Positions 27,419 to 37,245 of a stretch of DNA of 64,000 nucleotides are shown here, one piece after another. The first letter of the stretch is position 1. Each line of letters begins with the position of its first letter. The DNA lies in contig NZ_SJPI01000003.1 in assembly GCF_007859865.1 (NCBI RefSeq), forward strand, positions 806,001-870,000, in the 5' to 3' direction. The DNA comes from Rubripirellula amarantea. Its GTDB lineage: Bacteria > Planctomycetota > Planctomycetia > Pirellulales > Pirellulaceae. The notes beneath the pieces were generated by a model that did no database searches, was not told where the DNA came from, and saw only the letters and a program-made list of their open reading frames with translations. The translations under genes and the position numbers were made by a program.

Positions 27419-28684
27419 ATGACCACTTATTACGCTCGCGGCAGCGAAACGACGTCTCTGACTAACGAAGATTTGCGGGCAGCTATTGTCGATACATTTG
27501 CCAAGATTGGCGAGCGAAACAAGGTTCTGTTGCTGCCGCCCGATCAAACTCGGATGTTCAGCCGCGCCGGGGAAATGACCGCGATTTGTTACGAACTGCT
27601 CGGCGACAAGGTGAAGGACATCATGCCTGCCTTGGGCACGCATTCGCCAATGAAGCCGGGACAACTCGACCATATGTTCCCAGGAGTTCCTCACGAACTT
27701 TTCCGTCCGCATCGCTGGCGTGATGACGTAGTGACGCTTGGCGAAGTCCCCGCGGAATTCGTATCCGAGGTTACCGAAGGAGTCTATACGTCGGCTTGGA
27801 AAGCCCAGGTCAACAAGCTGCTTCGTGATGGCGGCCACGATCTGATCTTTTCGTTGGGGCAAGTCGTCCCCCATGAAGTGATTGGAATGGCCAATTACAA
27901 CAAGAATGTGTTTGTCGGAACTGGCGGCGTCGAAGGCATTAACGAGAGCCACTACCTGAGCGCCATTTGCGGAATTGAACAAACGCTCGGTCGTGCGGAC
28001 ACTCCGCTGCGAAAGATACTCAACTACGCTCAAGATCACTTTTGCAAAGACATGCCGCTTCTTTATGCGTTGACAGTCGTGCAACAGATGCCCGATGGAA
28101 CGCTGCATACGCGGGGTTTGTACATTGGTGATGATCACGAAACTTTTTTCCAAGCCGCTGATTTGGCGTACCAAGTCAACATTACGCATCTCGATCGTGC
28201 TCCACAGCATGTCGTGGCGTATCTCGACCCTAGCGAATTCAAGAGCACTTGGCTGGGAAACAAGTCGATCTATCGAACACGACTAGCCATCGCGACCGGT
28301 GGAAAGTTGACTGTGCTAGGCCCCGCAGTCGAAGAGTTTGGCGAGGATGCGCAAATCGATAAACTGATTCGCAAGTACGGCTATCGGACCAAGGAAGAGG
28401 TGGTCAAGCTGGTCGCGGAAAACGAAGACCTTGCCGCCAACCCGTCGGCCGCAGCTCACCTTGTTCACGGTTCACCGGAAAATCGTTTTCGCGTGATCTA
28501 TGGTGCTGGAAAACTGTCCGCCGAGGAAGTTGAGTCGGTCGGCTACGAATACGGCGACGTCAACGAACTGATGAAGCGGTACGATGTGAGCAAATTAGAT
28601 GACGGGTTCCACATGGACACCGATGGGACCGAATTCTACTTCATCCGCAATCCAGCCCTAGGACTGTGGCAAGCGCCTATCTGA
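27419..28684 (+). CDS. LarA-like (DUF2088) protein, lactate-racemase family
   Basis: 421 residues. It shares the LarA motifs DQTR (42-45) near the N-terminus and GTHSPM, with H75 in the position of a LarA active-site His, then VPHEVIGMANYNKNVFVG in the place of the second His region. LarA racemises lactate with a nickel-pincer nucleotide made by LarB, LarC and LarE. None of those genes is in this window, and many DUF2088 proteins act on other 2-hydroxy acids, so the substrate is open. The gene stands alone: it is divergent from fabZ, and a possible terminator hairpin follows at 28688-28714. ATG 27419 fits family length. Confidence 0.82.
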   Translation: MTTYYARGSETTSLTNEDLRAAIVDTFAKIGERNKVLLLPPDQTRMFSRAGEMTAICYELLGDKVKDIMPALGTHSPMKPGQLDHMFPGVPHELFRPHRWRDDVVTLGEVPAEFVSEVTEGVYTSAWKAQVNKLLRDGGHDLIFSLGQVVPHEVIGMANYNKNVFVGTGGVEGINESHYLSAICGIEQTLGRADTPLRKILNYAQDHFCKDMPLLYALTVVQQMPDGTLHTRGLYIGDDHETFFQAADLAYQVNITHLDRAPQHVVAYLDPSEFKSTWLGNKSIYRTRLAIATGGKLTVLGPAVEEFGEDAQIDKLIRKYGYRTKEEVVKLVAENEDLAANPSAAAHLVHGSPENRFRVIYGAGKLSAEEVESVGYEYGDVNELMKRYDVSKLDDGFHMDTDGTEFYFIRNPALGLWQAPI

Positions 28685-28687
28685 GCG

Positions 28688-28714
28688 AAAAAGCTGCTTT
28701 CGACACAGCCTTTT
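28688..28714 (+). terminator. Possible Rho-independent terminator after the LarA-like gene
   Basis: AAAAGCTG, a loop, then CAGC-C-TTTT immediately after the stop codon form a short GC-poor hairpin ending in four T. A second inverted repeat TTTACGG (28712-28718)/CCGTAAA (28731-28737) follows directly. Both are modest structures, so confidence is limited. Confidence 0.35.
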
Positions 28715-28780
28715 ACGGAAGCTTACCCACCCGTAAACGTCCCTGCGGAAAAAATCGAAACCCAAATTTGGCAGCAGGCC

Positions 28781-28788
28781 GTATAATG
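28781..28788 (+). promoter_or_regulatory. -10-like GTATAATG
   Basis: A consensus TATAAT hexamer in the 300-nt gap before the acyl-CoA ligase operon (28685-28984). The same octamer GTATAATG occurs in the gaps before the DUF2617 gene (47035) and the sulfatase gene (54857). No clear -35 at the right spacing is visible. Apart from this and the two hairpins just after the LarA-like gene, the gap holds nothing recognisable. Confidence 0.4.
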
Positions 28789-28984
28789 GGCTAGGTGGCG
28801 TCGGCTGGTCCGGCTCACGATGTCGGCCGTCTGCTGCCTGGGAAAGTTAGAGGTGAGTCTCGCAAGATCGCGGCTAACTTCCCGCATTATTTCGGTTCAC
28901 CCCACACGGTGACTGAGAGCCGGCAACACCGTCGTACAACGAACGGTGCACGGACGTGCCAATCGGAATCGGAACAGATCCATC

Positions 28985-30823
28985 ATGGGTTTTTTGCCAC
29001 TCGATTCACCTGGCCGTGATGCGCAGCCCGACTACAATCCGTCGAAGGATTTTCCGGGTACGCTCGACTCACTGTCTTCGTCAACGCTTCCGGTCACTCA
29101 TACCGATGACCATGGTCAAGCGACACCCCGAGGCATTTCGACCTATCGCGGACTCGCTGCGTTCGAGCTGTTAACTCACGCGGCTAACCAAGTTCCCGAC
29201 CGTACGGCAATCGTCCAGGGTGACCAAGCATGGACATACGGGCAACTCGAGCAGTTGTCCCAACAAGCTGCTGCCATGCTGACAAGGAAGGGAATTCAAC
29301 CGGGCGACCGTGTTGGCATCCTGTTGCCGAACACTGCTGAATACATCATTGCAGTGAACGCTATCTGGCGCTGTGAAGCAGTCGCTGTAGCAATTAGTCC
29401 TTTGATGGTTTCATCAGAGATTGAGTCTCTGTTGAAGCATACGGATTGTCATTGGGTAATTTGTCTCGATGTGTTGGCCAGCACGATTACTTGCCCGAGT
29501 GTCAAGTTGCTGCTGGTGTCCATTCGTGAGCAATTATCGACGGTCAACCAGCTCGGCTACCTCTGGATGAGACGGCAAAGCATCGGAGCTTGGACATTGG
29601 TGGGGGACGAACGACATCATGGATTTTGGCGTGAGACTCATGCCACCTCGGACGCAGCTCCGCAGGTAAGTTTCGACCCCGCCAAAACTCCTGCGTACAT
29701 TCTTCCGACCGGCGGAACCACGGGAGCCGCTAAGTCCGTCACCCTGACGCACGAGAACATGGTAGCCAACGCGTGGCAACAATACATGTGGACGGGTCAG
29801 TCATTTGGCGTAGAAACCATGTTGGCCGTTTTGCCCTTCTTTCACAGCTACGGTATGTCGGCCATCGTGATGGCGGGAACTGCGATGGCGGCCACGCTCG
29901 TTTCTCATCACCGATACAACACCCACAAAACGATCGAGTTGCTCAACCAATTCGAACCGACGGTTTTTCATGCGGTGCCGGCGATGCTGGTGGCGATGAA
30001 CGAAAAATTCCGGTCGCATCCCTTGCATTCTCGCTCGTTGAAATGGGTCATTTCCGGGGGAGCGTCGCTCGATGCGGCGGTGGCTGACGAATTTGCTCAA
30101 CATTCCGGGGCGTTGGTTGTCGAAGGCTACGGCCTAAGTGAAGCATCACCGGTGACTCACGTCGGCGACCTATTCGGACCGCCTCACTATGGAACGATTG
30201 GCTATCCGCTGCCCGAAACCGCTTGCAAGATAGCGTCGCCGACCCATTTAGACCAAGCCGTCGCGCCGGGATCAATCGGCGAATTATTGATTCGTGGGCC
30301 GCAAGTCATGCAGGGCTACTGGAACGACCAGGATTCTACTGAAAAAGCATTTCACAACGGTTGGCTTTGCACGGGCGACCTAGCCGTGCAGCACGATGAT
30401 GGCACTTATGAGATCGTTGGGCGAAAGAAAAACTTGATCATAACGTCCGGATTCAACGTCTACCCCAGCGAAGTCGAAGCCGTTCTTCGTTCGGCCCCCG
30501 GGGTTGCTGATGCGGCTGTGATCGGAATATCAGACGACAAGCGGGGTGAAGTTGTCAAAGCGTTCATTGTGGCAACAACGAAAGCCAAGTGGGACGAATC
30601 CGCCGTTCGGTCTTGGTGCCACGACCGATTGTCGAAACATAAGCAACCTCGTGTCTACGAGCTGGTAACCGGCGACCTTCCTCGCAATTTTTTGGGCAAG
30701 GTCATCCATCGATCTTTGCGAGAGGACAGTCGCCACGACCCTGGCGTTCAACACCCCGGTAAGGACGGTTCAGCTGATTCACCGGTGGACATCCCTGATT
30801 CGAAAAACGAGGTTGCATCATGA
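28985..30823 (+). CDS. Long-chain acyl-CoA ligase (AMP-forming)
   Basis: About 612 residues. ANL-superfamily motifs occur in order: the P-loop PTGGTTGAAKSVTLTH, GYGLSEASPVT, GELLIRGPQVMQGYWN, GWLCTGDLAVQ, GRKKNLIITSGFNVYPSEVE, and the catalytic Lys in PRNFLGKVIHRSLR near the C-terminus. It activates a fatty acid to acyl-CoA via an acyl-adenylate. It heads a four-gene run joined by ATGA overlaps with thiolase, FadJ-like and acyl-CoA dehydrogenase genes, so it most likely feeds beta-oxidation (FadD role). The start at 28985 (MGFLPLDSPG) is chosen over GTG 28946, whose extension is Arg/Asn-rich and unlike the family. Confidence 0.9.
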   Translation: MGFLPLDSPGRDAQPDYNPSKDFPGTLDSLSSSTLPVTHTDDHGQATPRGISTYRGLAAFELLTHAANQVPDRTAIVQGDQAWTYGQLEQLSQQAAAMLTRKGIQPGDRVGILLPNTAEYIIAVNAIWRCEAVAVAISPLMVSSEIESLLKHTDCHWVICLDVLASTITCPSVKLLLVSIREQLSTVNQLGYLWMRRQSIGAWTLVGDERHHGFWRETHATSDAAPQVSFDPAKTPAYILPTGGTTGAAKSVTLTHENMVANAWQQYMWTGQSFGVETMLAVLPFFHSYGMSAIVMAGTAMAATLVSHHRYNTHKTIELLNQFEPTVFHAVPAMLVAMNEKFRSHPLHSRSLKWVISGGASLDAAVADEFAQHSGALVVEGYGLSEASPVTHVGDLFGPPHYGTIGYPLPETACKIASPTHLDQAVAPGSIGELLIRGPQVMQGYWNDQDSTEKAFHNGWLCTGDLAVQHDDGTYEIVGRKKNLIITSGFNVYPSEVEAVLRSAPGVADAAVIGISDDKRGEVVKAFIVATTKAKWDESAVRSWCHDRLSKHKQPRVYELVTGDLPRNFLGKVIHRSLREDSRHDPGVQHPGKDGSADSPVDIPDSKNEVAS

Positions 30824-32121
30824 ACACGCATTCGCCGATCGCTGTACTCGATGCTGTAAGGACTCCGTTCGCCAAAGCGTTCACCGACCTAAGTGGCGTT
30901 TCCGCAGTCGAACTCGGACGCACCGCGATGACCGGACTGCTAACGAAGCTCTCTTGCCGATGCCAAGATGTGGATGAAGTGATCTTCGGTAACGTGGGAT
31001 CACCCGCTGATGCAGCCAACATCGCACGCGTGATCGCGTTGCGTTCAGGGCTGTCCTATCACACGATCGCGCACACCGTTCACCGCAACTGCGGGTCTGG
31101 GATGGAAGCAATTCTGGGTGGCTGGCAAGCAATCAATCATCGCGGATCGAAACTAGTGATCACCGGTGGAACCGAATCCATGTCGTCGATCCCGCTTTTC
31201 TTTTCGAAAGACGCGCAAGCCTATTTCACTCAACTGGGACGCTCTAAATCCTGGCTGCAAAAGCTTCGAACCATCCGAGGATTCCGACCGAGCTTCATGC
31301 GTCCCATTGCTGGGTTGCGGCTGGGCCTCACTGATCCAGTTTGCCATATGAACATGGGAGAAACCGCCGAACTGCTGGCAAAAGAATTCCGGATCAGCCG
31401 CGAAGATCAAGATCGGTTTGCACTGGAAAGCCATCATAAGGCTGAAGCCGCGTTCGAAGCGTGCTACCTGACCAGCGAGGTCACGCCAGTGGAACTGGAA
31501 AACGGGAAGAAGGTTGAACGCGACAACACTATTCGTGTCGGCCAAACCATGCAAGCACTTGCAAAACTCAAGCCTGTGTTCGCTAAACAAGGCAGTGTCA
31601 CGGCGGGCAACAGCAGCCCGCTTACCGACGGCGCAGCGGCACTAGCACTTTGCTTACCCGAGCACGTGTCGGAGTATACCGACCAACCGCTGGGTTACGT
31701 GACCGCTTATTCGATCGCGGGATGCGATCCGTCGCGAATGGGGCTGGGCCCCGTGTACGCGATTGCCAAATTGATGGATCAGACGGGTTACACACTCAAT
31801 GACTTTGATCTGATTGAAATCAACGAGGCCTTTGCTGCGCAAGTGATTGCCTGCCGCAAAGCGATCGAGTCACGACATTTCGCCGCAGATTATCTGAACC
31901 GTCGTCAAGCGCTCGGCGAGTGGCCTGAACCTAAAGTCAATGTGCTGGGAGGAGCGATTGCGTTGGGGCATCCTGTGGGTGCGACCGGCGCGAGATTGGT
32001 CCTAACACTTCTTCGAACGTTAAAAGCACGCGGCCTTCATCGTGGCCTTGCTACCCTCTGCATCGGAGGCGGCCAGGGAATGGCTATGGTTGTCGAAACC
32101 CAAATAGGATCTGAATCATGA
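30820..32121 (+). CDS. Acetyl-CoA acyltransferase (thiolase), FadI-like
   Basis: 433 residues, in the longer FadI-like size range. The nucleophilic Cys is in HRNCGSGMEA. The C-terminal motifs are NEAFAAQ, ALGHPVGATGARL (catalytic His) and CIGGGQGMAM (second Cys). It cleaves 3-ketoacyl-CoA to acetyl-CoA and a shortened acyl-CoA. ATG 30820 overlaps the ligase stop (ATGA) and its own stop overlaps the FadJ-like start in the same way, consistent with a coupled multienzyme complex of FadIJ type. Confidence 0.92.
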   Translation: MNTHSPIAVLDAVRTPFAKAFTDLSGVSAVELGRTAMTGLLTKLSCRCQDVDEVIFGNVGSPADAANIARVIALRSGLSYHTIAHTVHRNCGSGMEAILGGWQAINHRGSKLVITGGTESMSSIPLFFSKDAQAYFTQLGRSKSWLQKLRTIRGFRPSFMRPIAGLRLGLTDPVCHMNMGETAELLAKEFRISREDQDRFALESHHKAEAAFEACYLTSEVTPVELENGKKVERDNTIRVGQTMQALAKLKPVFAKQGSVTAGNSSPLTDGAAALALCLPEHVSEYTDQPLGYVTAYSIAGCDPSRMGLGPVYAIAKLMDQTGYTLNDFDLIEINEAFAAQVIACRKAIESRHFAADYLNRRQALGEWPEPKVNVLGGAIALGHPVGATGARLVLTLLRTLKARGLHRGLATLCIGGGQGMAMVVETQIGSES

Positions 32122-34298
32122 AACTAAAGAATTCCTATCGTCATTTCCAACTCACGACCGATGAAAGCGGCGTCGTCACGCTTGCACTCAACGTGGTCGA
32201 CCGCCCCTTGAACGTCCTGAATGCTGAGGTGATCGCCGAGCTTGCGGACATCGTGACGCAGTTGGAACAAAGTCACGGTCGTGAAATAAGTGCGGTCGTT
32301 ATTCGTAGCAGCAAAGAGAGCGGATTCCTGGCCGGTGCCGATGTCAACGCGATTGCTGAGATCGCCGACCGCCATGAGGCTGGCAAAGTGATCGAGCTGG
32401 GCCAAATGCTGTTTCAGAGAGTCGAGAACCTTCCATTTCCAACCATAGCCGTCATCGACGGTCCCTGCATGGGCGGCGGTCTTGAGCTGGCTTTGGCATG
32501 TCGCTATCGAATCGCTCGCAACGTTGCCAGCACGCAGCTCGGCTTGCCTGAAATTAAACTTGGCCTGATCCCCGGCTGGGGCGGAACCCAACGACTGCCC
32601 CGGCTGATCGGGTTGCATCTAGCACTTCCTATGATCCTGACCGGGAAATCGGTTCGCCCGGCGGAAGCACTTCAAATCGGACTGATCGACGAGGCTATCG
32701 AAGCGGATCAATGGGAGGAAGGAATCGATGCGTTCATTTCGCAAATCATCGTAAACAACATAAACGGTCGTCGTTCGTTCACGCAGCGATTGAAACGATT
32801 CATCACGGACACTGCAATCGTTCGTGCTTTGGTCGTTCGCAAAGCGGAAAGTTCGATCCATCGTCGAGCAAAACACTATCCCGCATTGCCCGCCGCCGTC
32901 CGTGCAGCGGCGATTTCGTTCGACCCAGCGTTTGACGGCTATTTAGTGGAACGCGCCGAATTCCTGGATCTGCTCTATACGCCTACCTGTCGCAATCTGC
33001 TCGGCTTGTATTTGTCTCGCACGCGAGCGCAAAAGGTAACGACTTGGATTTCATCTGGACCCCAAAGCCCACTGCCACGCCGGCCCATCCAGAATGTCGC
33101 GGTGATTGGCGCGGGCGTGATGGGAGCAGGAATTGGTCAGTGGGCTGCAATACGCGGTTTCAACGTGGTTTTGAAGGAGGTCGATCAGGACATTGCGGCG
33201 TCTGCCCAAGATCGCATTCATCGGTCAATCCACTCCTTGGCCCAGCGGCAAAACTGGTCGAGCACAAAAACCGCCGACGTGAAATCGCGAATTTCTGTCA
33301 CGGCTACTCTTGGCGATATCGCTGATGCCAACCTCGTGATCGAAGCGGTTGCTGAAAACATGAAGATCAAGTCCGCAGTCTTCCAGGATATAGAAAGCAT
33401 CGTTCGGCCCAGCACCTTGGTCGTGTCCAACACATCGTCGTTGTCGATTGATGATATGGCGAGCAATCTGATGCATCCCAACCGGTTTGCCGGACTACAT
33501 TTCTTCAATCCGGTTCACCGAATGGATTTGGTCGAAGTGGTCCGTGGCACGAAATCGGATGAGGCTGCGATGGGCGATTTGATCACGTTTGTTCGTTCCC
33601 TTGGGAAAGTTCCAGTAGTCACCAACGACTCACCCGGATTCGTGGTCAACCGCATCTTGTTCCCCTACCTCAGTGAAGCGATGCGAATGGTGATGGAGCG
33701 AATCGCACCGGAAACGATTGATGCCGAGGCTCGTGATTTTGGAATGCCAATGGGACCAATCGAACTGCTTGACCAAGTTGGTTTGGACGTAGCACTGCAA
33801 GTGGCACGATCACTCGGCGAGATTCAGGAAGAGAACTCGGCGACTCAAACGATGCTTGCTCGGATGGTCGAGCGACGTGAACTAGGGCAAAAAGTTGGCA
33901 AAGGGTTTTACCACTATCACAAAGGCAAAAAGACGACATCGCGTGAGAGCTCGATCGCGGGTTTGGCCATTGGAAATCGCTTGGCTCCGCCAGCAATACT
34001 CGCAGATCGCGATGATGGAATGACGGCCATCCAGCGTCGGCTGATCTACCCCATGTTGATCGAAGCGAAACGTTGTGTGGACGAACGCGTGGTTGAGTTC
34101 CCATGGGCGATTGATTTGGCGATGGTTTTGGGCACGGGATTTGCGCCGCACCTAGGTGGCCCTTTGTCGGTAATTAAGCAAATTGGCTTCGAAACCTTTG
34201 ATGCCCAGAGAACCAATTTGGAACGTCACTTCGGGGAACGCTTCTCACTAGGTCCAGCGACGGACCCTCTTACTCAAACTGTCAGGGAAATGTCATGA
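32118..34298 (+). CDS. Bifunctional enoyl-CoA hydratase/3-hydroxyacyl-CoA dehydrogenase, FadJ-like
   Basis: 726 residues. The crotonase half (~1-300) has DGPCMGGGLELALACRYRIA and KLGLIPGWGGTQRLPRLIG with the oxyanion and acid-base region. The dehydrogenase half has the NAD motif GAGVMGAGIG near residue 337, NTSSLSIDDM, HFFNPVHRMDLVEVV and the C-terminal helical domain (NDSPGFVVNRILFPY). Together they convert enoyl-CoA to 3-ketoacyl-CoA. It is the partner of the preceding thiolase; ATGA overlaps link it on both sides. I call it FadJ-like rather than FadB-like because the neighbouring thiolase is of the longer FadI size. Confidence 0.92.
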   Translation: MKLKNSYRHFQLTTDESGVVTLALNVVDRPLNVLNAEVIAELADIVTQLEQSHGREISAVVIRSSKESGFLAGADVNAIAEIADRHEAGKVIELGQMLFQRVENLPFPTIAVIDGPCMGGGLELALACRYRIARNVASTQLGLPEIKLGLIPGWGGTQRLPRLIGLHLALPMILTGKSVRPAEALQIGLIDEAIEADQWEEGIDAFISQIIVNNINGRRSFTQRLKRFITDTAIVRALVVRKAESSIHRRAKHYPALPAAVRAAAISFDPAFDGYLVERAEFLDLLYTPTCRNLLGLYLSRTRAQKVTTWISSGPQSPLPRRPIQNVAVIGAGVMGAGIGQWAAIRGFNVVLKEVDQDIAASAQDRIHRSIHSLAQRQNWSSTKTADVKSRISVTATLGDIADANLVIEAVAENMKIKSAVFQDIESIVRPSTLVVSNTSSLSIDDMASNLMHPNRFAGLHFFNPVHRMDLVEVVRGTKSDEAAMGDLITFVRSLGKVPVVTNDSPGFVVNRILFPYLSEAMRMVMERIAPETIDAEARDFGMPMGPIELLDQVGLDVALQVARSLGEIQEENSATQTMLARMVERRELGQKVGKGFYHYHKGKKTTSRESSIAGLAIGNRLAPPAILADRDDGMTAIQRRLIYPMLIEAKRCVDERVVEFPWAIDLAMVLGTGFAPHLGGPLSVIKQIGFETFDAQRTNLERHFGERFSLGPATDPLTQTVREMS

Positions 34299-36229
34299 GT
34301 ACCGATATCAAAAAAACCAACGTCGACAAAGAAGCTACGTCATTTGCGGAAATGGCACTCACACTCGGTGGGGCTAGTGCGGATGAAGCAAAACGCACCG
34401 GAGTGCTCGACACCGCAGATGATCAAGTGGAGGGTTTCTTCGCACCTCAGTACCAAACGCGATTGAGTCCGGTTCACCGCGCGGTTTGGGATTCTCATTT
34501 GCCAACCGAATTGTTCGTTCCTGCCTCTGCGGAAGCATCGAACGCGGTGGAAAAGGTGACACACGATTCCCTTGACGTGGTTCTGCGTCATCAGAAGGCG
34601 AACTCTTTGTATGACGATCGTGGAAAAGTCAGCGAATCCGTGCTAGCGGAACTGGGCGCAGCAGGATACTTCGGGTTGCTAGTCGATCCGAAGTATGGAG
34701 GTAGCGGCGCGACAATGACTCAGTTCGCAAAGATGATCACTCGCATGGCAATGATTGAGCCAACCATTGCGGGTTTGGCGTCGGTACATGGCTGCATCGG
34801 TGCGGTTGACCCAGTGCGTTCGTTTGGAACCGATGAACAAAAACAACGGTTTCTTCCCAGCTTAGCGAGCGGCCAACGGTTATCAGGCTTTGCTTTGACC
34901 GAACCGGGTGCCGGCAGCGATCTTACGGCACTGCGAACGGTGGCGGTACGCGAGGGAGATTACTACTACGTCACCGGTGAGAAACTTTTCATCACGAATG
35001 CGACCAACGGCCGAACGGTGGGATTGGTGTGCAAGATCAAAGACAAACCGAGTGTCCTTGTCATTGATCTTCCCGAACAAGAAGACGAAACGTTTCAAAT
35101 TCGCCGTTACGGCATCTATGCTTTGCGACGTGCTCACAACAACGGATTGATCTTCCGCAACTTCCGTGTGCCAGTCGAGAATTTGCTCACACCCGCGATG
35201 GGTGATGGATTGACGATCGCCTATCACGGGCTAAATCTCGGTCGAGTTGCACTATGTGCGAATGCGGCTGGAACAATGCGGGCTATGCTCGCGGAAATGC
35301 TTCCTTGGGCGGCGATGCGAGTAACCTATGGACAACCTATTGATCGACGGGAGCTAGTGCGTCGCCGAATTGGGCATTTGGCCGGGGCAATCGTCTCTGC
35401 TGATGCACTCACGGCTTGGTGCTCAGGTTTGCTCGATCAGGGCTATCGAGGAGAGATGGAATGCATCGTGGCAAAGATCTACGGCAGCGAAGCTCAAAAG
35501 GAAGCCGCCATCGAATGGTTCATGAAAACGCACGGAGGCCGCTCGTTCTTGCATGGGCACACGTTCGGTGACAACGTGCACGATTTCTTAGCGCCGTGCA
35601 TTTACGAAGGCGAAGGAGAAATGCTGGGCATGGCATTCTTCAAATCTCTCGTTAAGCATCATGGCAAAGAGTACTTCGAATCGATTGGCAAAACGCTACA
35701 CGAACGGGGAGTACGAAAACCGAATCTAGCCAACCCAAGCCATGTGTGGATGTTGCGTCGGCCGATGATGAATTACGCTCGCTGGTATTTGGGACGCAAA
35801 TTCGCAAGGAGCTCCGCGACGGCATTGCCACCTTTGCCTGATGGAATGGCAAATCATGCGAAGTATGCGATGAAAGTACTCTCGCGTAGTGGCATGGCGA
35901 TTAGTGCCGTCATGCGTCAGCATCAACTAAAACTCGCTGACCGACAGTGCCGCATGTCTGCGTTGTCGTCTCAATTGCAGGATGCGATTGTGATCTTGGT
36001 AACCGCGTTGCACACCACTTCTTTCCAATCTTCCTCCATGGACGATCAAATCTTGGTAGCTGCTAGTGACGCGCTGTGCCGGCGACTGAGATCACGACTC
36101 ACGGGTCGCAGTCCGAGCGATGCTGATTTCCGCCAAGTCACCGATCTTGGCAAAATGATCGCCGAGCACGGTTGGAAGGAAATCGAGTTTGCGAAACCGA
36201 ACGAGATAATGATGCGATACAACGACTAA
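34295..36229 (+). CDS. Acyl-CoA dehydrogenase with C-terminal extension
   Basis: 644 residues, well above the ~380 of classical acyl-CoA dehydrogenases. The core spans ~90-470, with FALTEPGAGSDLTALRT (FAD and substrate loop), MKTHGGRSFLHG and CIYEGEGEMLGM, where the usual YEG-x-x-E pattern is kept. The last ~170 residues are helical and have no catalytic motif; the first ~85 include a short acidic lead. Extended dehydrogenases of this kind (mitochondrial VLCAD-like) often act on very long chains, which is inference here. It carries out the first oxidative step of beta-oxidation and needs an electron-transfer flavoprotein, which is not in the window. It is the fourth gene in the ATGA-linked operon. 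Confidence 0.9.
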   Translation: MSTDIKKTNVDKEATSFAEMALTLGGASADEAKRTGVLDTADDQVEGFFAPQYQTRLSPVHRAVWDSHLPTELFVPASAEASNAVEKVTHDSLDVVLRHQKANSLYDDRGKVSESVLAELGAAGYFGLLVDPKYGGSGATMTQFAKMITRMAMIEPTIAGLASVHGCIGAVDPVRSFGTDEQKQRFLPSLASGQRLSGFALTEPGAGSDLTALRTVAVREGDYYYVTGEKLFITNATNGRTVGLVCKIKDKPSVLVIDLPEQEDETFQIRRYGIYALRRAHNNGLIFRNFRVPVENLLTPAMGDGLTIAYHGLNLGRVALCANAAGTMRAMLAEMLPWAAMRVTYGQPIDRRELVRRRIGHLAGAIVSADALTAWCSGLLDQGYRGEMECIVAKIYGSEAQKEAAIEWFMKTHGGRSFLHGHTFGDNVHDFLAPCIYEGEGEMLGMAFFKSLVKHHGKEYFESIGKTLHERGVRKPNLANPSHVWMLRRPMMNYARWYLGRKFARSSATALPPLPDGMANHAKYAMKVLSRSGMAISAVMRQHQLKLADRQCRMSALSSQLQDAIVILVTALHTTSFQSSSMDDQILVAASDALCRRLRSRLTGRSPSDADFRQVTDLGKMIAEHGWKEIEFAKPNEIMMRYND

Positions 36230-36277
36230 GTCTTAGGGGAACAGGCATCACGCAATCACCGCTACGGATTTTCGACT

Positions 36278-37234
36278 ATGAATTGGCTTCGCTATCTAGG
36301 AATCGACAATCGCGAGAATCATCCTCGCGATCGAGTCACTGTAGTTTTGGGTGGTGGTGGGGCGCGCGGACTTTCCCACCTCGGAGTTCTGCGTGCCATG
36401 GAGGCGAGGTCCATCGCAATCGACCGCATTTTGGGTGTCAGTATTGGTGCATTGGTAGGGGCTTTGCACGCAACGAGTGACAATGCGCACGATGCCCAGC
36501 AAAAAGCGTTCACACTGCTCAAATCAAAGTCATTCGCTCGCACGAAGTCAGAATTAGCGATGGCGTCAGGTCCATCAAAGCCAGACCACACCGAAAGCTA
36601 CTTTCAATGGTTTGCTCAAGCCAAACGAATGGTTGCCGCTCATCGACGCCTTTCGCGTGGCCTGACCAGTGCAGGGCTATTGTCCGACATTTGGTTACGC
36701 GAAGCGATTGACCACCTGTTGCCCGACATCGACATAGCCCAAACACGCGTTCCCATTTCTATTGCGGCGATTGACTTGTTGTCGGGAAGGCGAGTGACGC
36801 TCGATCGAGGGCCGCTCAGGCTAGCCGTCCGCGCATCGATGTCTATCCCAGGAATCTTTCCGCCTGTCCGTTGGCAAAGCAACAAGCTTCAGCGAGGACA
36901 CAACCTGCTGCTTTGCGATTTGGGTGTGATCGAGTCAGCCCCGGTTGAATTGGCGCGCCAGCACGGAGCCAAGTATGTCGTAGCCGTTGACGTCGCGCAA
37001 GAGTTGCCCCCCATCGTCAAGTGCGACTCCGCGATGGAGATCACCATGCGAGTGGGCGACATCAGCGAGCAACTGATGCGACCTTACCAGACCACCAAAG
37101 CTGATCTGGTGATTCGTCCGGACGTCGGGCACGTATCCTGGTTTGACTTCAGCCAACCGGCCACCCTAATTCGAGCGGGTTTCAAAGCTGGACAGGATGC
37201 AATGACCGGATTCTCTTTCGACAAAGCTGCGTAA
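36278..37234 (+). CDS. Patatin-like phospholipase
   Basis: 318 residues. The oxyanion loop is GGGGARGLSHLGVL (25-38) and the nucleophile elbow GVSIG has S55. The second dyad residue is probably the Asp in LLCDLGVIESAP, where the usual DGG is DLG. There is no signal peptide, so it is probably cytoplasmic or delivered by another route. It follows the beta-oxidation operon by 48 nt on the same strand; releasing fatty acids from membrane lipid for that operon would be a natural role, but this is inference from position. Confidence 0.88.
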   Translation: MNWLRYLGIDNRENHPRDRVTVVLGGGGARGLSHLGVLRAMEARSIAIDRILGVSIGALVGALHATSDNAHDAQQKAFTLLKSKSFARTKSELAMASGPSKPDHTESYFQWFAQAKRMVAAHRRLSRGLTSAGLLSDIWLREAIDHLLPDIDIAQTRVPISIAAIDLLSGRRVTLDRGPLRLAVRASMSIPGIFPPVRWQSNKLQRGHNLLLCDLGVIESAPVELARQHGAKYVVAVDVAQELPPIVKCDSAMEITMRVGDISEQLMRPYQTTKADLVIRPDVGHVSWFDFSQPATLIRAGFKAGQDAMTGFSFDKAA

Positions 37235-37245
37235 GACAATTTTAT

